A stretch of DNA of 64,000 bases, taken from NCBI RefSeq assembly GCF_009728485.1, contig NZ_VVIQ01000004.1, positions 186,001-250,000 of the forward strand, given 5' to 3'. The notes beneath the pieces are model-generated. The model was not told the DNA's origin. It made no database searches and saw nothing but the letters and a program-made list of their open reading frames with translations. Made by a program: the position numbers and the translations under genes. This document shows, in pieces, positions 61,897 to 64,000 of the stretch. Numbering within the stretch: position 1 is the first letter of the stretch; each line of letters begins with the position of its first letter. The stretch is from Prevotella vespertina (lineage in GTDB: Bacteria; Bacteroidota; Bacteroidia; Bacteroidales; Bacteroidaceae).

Positions 61897-62039
61897 TCAC
61901 CCCCGACCCCTCTCCGAATGGAGAGGGGAGTAAAAACCATTGTTTGCAAATGAAGGGGGCGTCTCGTTAGTGTGAAGAAAGGCTCTCTTCGATAAGAAGA
62001 AACGCCCTTCTCAAATGGAGAAGGGCGTTTCCTTATTTT
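61897..62039 (+). repeat. Composite repeat, copy L (GC hairpin, linker, four exact modules)
   Basis: CCTCACCCCCGA and palindrome CCCCTCTCC-GAAT-GGAGAGGGG, linker CATTGTTTGCAAAT, then modules at 61952, 61974, 61996 and 62018, each 22 nt. The last two form a perfect 14-bp hairpin (GAAACGCCCTTCTC / GAGAAGGGCGTTTC, loop AAATG) followed by CTTATTTTTATTC, a good candidate terminator for uvrA. Confidence 0.92.
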
Positions 62040-62065
62040 TATTCTTTCGTTATTACGATTCGTGT

Positions 62066-62400
62066 TACTATGTTACTATGTCTTAATAATATGTCATTAA
62101 AACAGTATGTCTTTATGTCATTTTGTCTAAAAAACACGTCATTAAAACAATATGTCGCTATGTCATTATGGCTTAAAAACACGTCATTAAAACAATATGT
62201 AGCTATGTCATTTTGTCTAAAAACACGTCATTAAAACAATATGTCGCTATGTCATTTTGTCTAAAAAACACGTCATTAAAACAATATGTCGCTATGTCAT
62301 TTTGTCTAAAAAACACGTCATTAAAACAATATGTCGCTATGTCATTTTGTCTAAAAAAACATGTCCTTCTGTCTTAAAAACAAGTTCCTCTGTCTTTAAA
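62066..62400 (+). repeat. AT-rich 44/45-nt tandem array (about six units) built of ~22-nt halves
   Basis: ACGTCATT recurs at 62136, 62181, 62225, 62270 and 62315 (45, 44, 45, 45 nt). Each unit holds two related halves starting ATGTCATT and ACGTCATT, 21-22 nt apart, with AAAACAATATGTCGC between. Degenerate halves flank both ends. It occupies the gap between uvrA and the convergent unknown gene and ends 8 bp from that gene. Confidence 0.92.
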
Positions 62401-62407
62401 GAGGATG

Positions 62408-63571
62408 TTAATCGTCATTATCTACGACTATATTCCCACCAGTTAGAATCTTTTGAGACCCGTTCATATAGGTGAGAACTATCTTTGTAAACTTCATATT
62501 CGACGAGTCCCCCCACGTATAATAGGAGGAGTTATTCCATTCCCACGAGCTCGTATGGAACTCTTCTACAGGTCCAGTACCCCTAAACACACCTTGACAA
62601 CGCACATCCCCGACATCATTCGTGATGATGAAATGGAATGCAATATAGCGTATCTTGCTCTTGCGAGTATTAACGAATGAGAGGCTCATAGTCACATATC
62701 CGTTCTCATCATCCCAATCCCAATCCTTGATGTAACCATAGGGTGCTAGTTCACGTAGCCCATTGATATAACTTGTATACGAATCGGTCAGGTTATCCAA
62801 GGCACTACGCCTATTGCGATCAGACAATGAAAGCTCTTTCTGGAAGGCTTTCCAATGATACATAAACGCTGAGTCTTCACGCAACTCATCAGTTATTTGT
62901 GCTCGATGCACATCCTTATGATCCAATCCGAGATCGCCATCTTCCTGCGTAAAGAAGTAGATGGAATCATTGTCGATACCGATTGTCTCCGATACATCCG
63001 AGCCATTGAAAGTGTTATCGCAGAACGTGCAATACAAGGTGGAAGAGCCCAAAGGCACATCATGCGCCGTATGGCTCCGACGGTATTGCTCCCTTTGATT
63101 GGCTCTATCAATCTCTGCCAACTGACGATGAAGCACCTCATCGAGTGAGTCCTGTTGTGCTTTTGCTGTGGAATCAGCAATCTCCTGCCCTCGACGCTGG
63201 TTCAACACATAATACTTATCGGCTAATTGTCGGTTGCGTTTGTCGATAGCTTGTGTGAGAGCAGTGCCCGATAAATGAGGTATATCCTTGAGTTTCTTGA
63301 TGTATTTAGCAAACTCCTTTTCCAATACGATGACCACATTTCCGTTCTTTGTGAGCACGTAAAGGCAATTAGTCGACTTATCGAAAGCATAGTTCTCCAC
63401 GACATCATTCACCTCAGGAACCATCCTGTTCGTTAACACCTCATAGTATCCTAATCCGTTGCGATGGTAACTTACGAGTTCTTTACGCAGCATTGAATTG
63501 CGGTCGGAATACTGAGCTTGAATGCACTGACACGTTATTAGTAAGCAAAGAATTGCCAAGATTTTTCTCAT
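62408..63571 (-). CDS. Secreted protein of unknown function
   Basis: 387 aa with signal peptide MRKILAILCLLITCQCIQAQ. Residues about 20-110 form an alpha/beta region (YEVLTNRMVPEVNDVVENYA, YVLTKNGNVVIVLEKE), followed by a charged helical stretch with many Gln and Arg (about 125-165), a Cys-x2-Cys loop (TLYCTFCDNTF), and a beta-rich C-terminal domain (VTMSLSFVNTRKSKIRYIAF, DVRCQGVFRGTGPVEEF, FTKIVLTYMNGSQKI). I recognise no family. The 44/45-nt array begins just beyond its stop codon. Confidence 0.75.
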   Translation of the reverse strand: MRKILAILCLLITCQCIQAQYSDRNSMLRKELVSYHRNGLGYYEVLTNRMVPEVNDVVENYAFDKSTNCLYVLTKNGNVVIVLEKEFAKYIKKLKDIPHLSGTALTQAIDKRNRQLADKYYVLNQRRGQEIADSTAKAQQDSLDEVLHRQLAEIDRANQREQYRRSHTAHDVPLGSSTLYCTFCDNTFNGSDVSETIGIDNDSIYFFTQEDGDLGLDHKDVHRAQITDELREDSAFMYHWKAFQKELSLSDRNRRSALDNLTDSYTSYINGLRELAPYGYIKDWDWDDENGYVTMSLSFVNTRKSKIRYIAFHFIITNDVGDVRCQGVFRGTGPVEEFHTSSWEWNNSSYYTWGDSSNMKFTKIVLTYMNGSQKILTGGNIVVDNDD

Positions 63572-63615
63572 AGAGTGTACTTAAATGGCTGTAATAAATG
63601 GTTTTGTTTATTGTG

Positions 63616-63623
63616 CAAAAATA
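63616..63623 (-). promoter_or_regulatory. -7 element of the unknown secreted protein gene
   Basis: Minus strand TATTTTTG, leader about 40 nt. Confidence 0.4.
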
Positions 63624-63680
63624 ATAATAAAAAGCGAACTAGGCAACGGTTCTACTGCAAAAGATAGATTGCGATGGTAA

Positions 63681-63785
63681 GGAAAGGGCGTTTCCTTAAA
63701 GCCTCCCTAAGTCTTTCTAAAGGAGGAATAACCTTATCCTAGCTCGCTCCCGTTAGGTAGTCCTCCCCTTTCGAGGAGGATGAGT
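63681..63785 (+). repeat. Degenerate composite repeat, copy M
   Basis: One module-like unit (GGAAAGGGCGTTTCCTTAA at 63681), GCCTCCCTAAGTCTTTC with AAGGAGG, the phrase GCTCCCGTTAGG near 63750, and an imperfect CCTCCCC/GAGGAGG palindrome. It resembles copies A and C but is worn. Confidence 0.6.
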
Positions 63786-63801
63786 GGGGCTGGATGGAGC
63801 C

Positions 63802-63999
63802 TTATTTCCAACTATGTTCACCCAATTTATATTCTCCTTTGACCTTTATGTCCATCCCCATGAGCTTCATTCTCGACTCCATGTTATAGTCGTTCACCCA
63901 GAAAGAAGGGGTGAAGTGATAGGTCTCAGTGGCGTTATAAGAGATAGTAGTCATACCCATTGCTCTCATTTGTGACCAGTTCTTTTCAATCTGCGAAAC
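63802..63999 (-). CDS. C-terminal fragment of an unknown protein (cut by window edge)
   Basis: The minus strand is open from the window edge to TAA at 63804-63802, 65 codons. The fragment contains IEKNWSQMRAMGMTTISYN, HFTPSFWVNDYNM and IKVKGEYKLGEHSWK. No family recognised. It follows the secreted-protein gene on the same strand after the copy M repeat. Confidence 0.6.
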   Translation of the reverse strand, partial: VSQIEKNWSQMRAMGMTTISYNATETYHFTPSFWVNDYNMESRMKLMGMDIKVKGEYKLGEHSWK

Positions 64000-64000
64000 G

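Noticed and set aside
62066..62400. Possible CRISPR array from regularly repeated units
   Set aside because: Units are contiguous tandem copies with no unique spacers, and no cas genes are present in the window.

Overview
The window looks like a chromosomal segment of a Prevotella-type bacterium (Bacteroidota, Bacteroidales). The evidence is a SusC-type TonB-linked receptor start, a fused lpxC-fabZ gene, class II branched-chain aminotransferase, nrfH-nrfA followed by ResB/CcsA-type cytochrome c maturation genes, likely type IX secretion (T9SS) tail domains, and many promoters of the Bacteroidota form (TTTG, about 19-20 nt, then TAnnTTTG). I saw no prophage, insertion sequence, CRISPR array or cas gene.

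Layout: 1-345 is the 5' end of a SusC-like gene leaving the window. 1.1-6.8 kb is a three-gene RND efflux operon. 7.3-10.3 kb (minus) holds mnmE, an exonuclease III relative that lacks the usual catalytic Asp-His pair, and a nucleoside phosphorylase. 10.8-15.0 kb is lpxD, lpxC-fabZ, lpxA and miaA, followed by a class A penicillin-binding protein and a PIF1-like helicase. 20.6-22.3 kb is a 5'-nucleotidase split over two genes. Then come a TonB-dependent receptor, a class A acid phosphatase, rplS, a small HTH-like protein and pncB. 29.2-33.7 kb is the ammonia-forming nitrite reductase cluster with its heme-handling genes. 34-43 kb carries a MATE exporter, outer-membrane barrels, a D-lactate dehydrogenase-like enzyme, a DUF417 protein, two abutting DUF4230 genes and a family-10 glycosylhydrolase-like secreted protein. 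42.7-46.3 kb is a barrel gene, recR, a membrane protein, a glycosyltransferase, an acetyltransferase and two identical tRNA-Asp genes. 46.7-58 kb is mostly minus strand: zinc-ribbon membrane protein, GH25 lysozyme, ferritin, ilvE, xseA/xseB, S8 protease, a POT transporter, a barrel and a LysM/receptor-like fusion. 58-64 kb holds a protein with a gliding-motility-type C-terminal domain, uvrA, a secreted protein of unknown function and the end of another gene.

The most unusual feature is not a protein. At least eleven intergenic loci carry arrays of modules whose period is 22 nt. Each module has a conserved core of about 16 nt (GAAACGCCCTTCT-like or AGAGAGGCTCTCTT-like) and about 6 variable nt. 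They are often joined to GC-rich hairpins in a fixed order. Two copies of about 192 bp are nearly identical and inverted, 13.5 kb apart. Several arrays of unrelated sequence in the same window also have periods of 22, 44 or 66 nt. I know of no named family matching this, and it is the main candidate for an undescribed system here.
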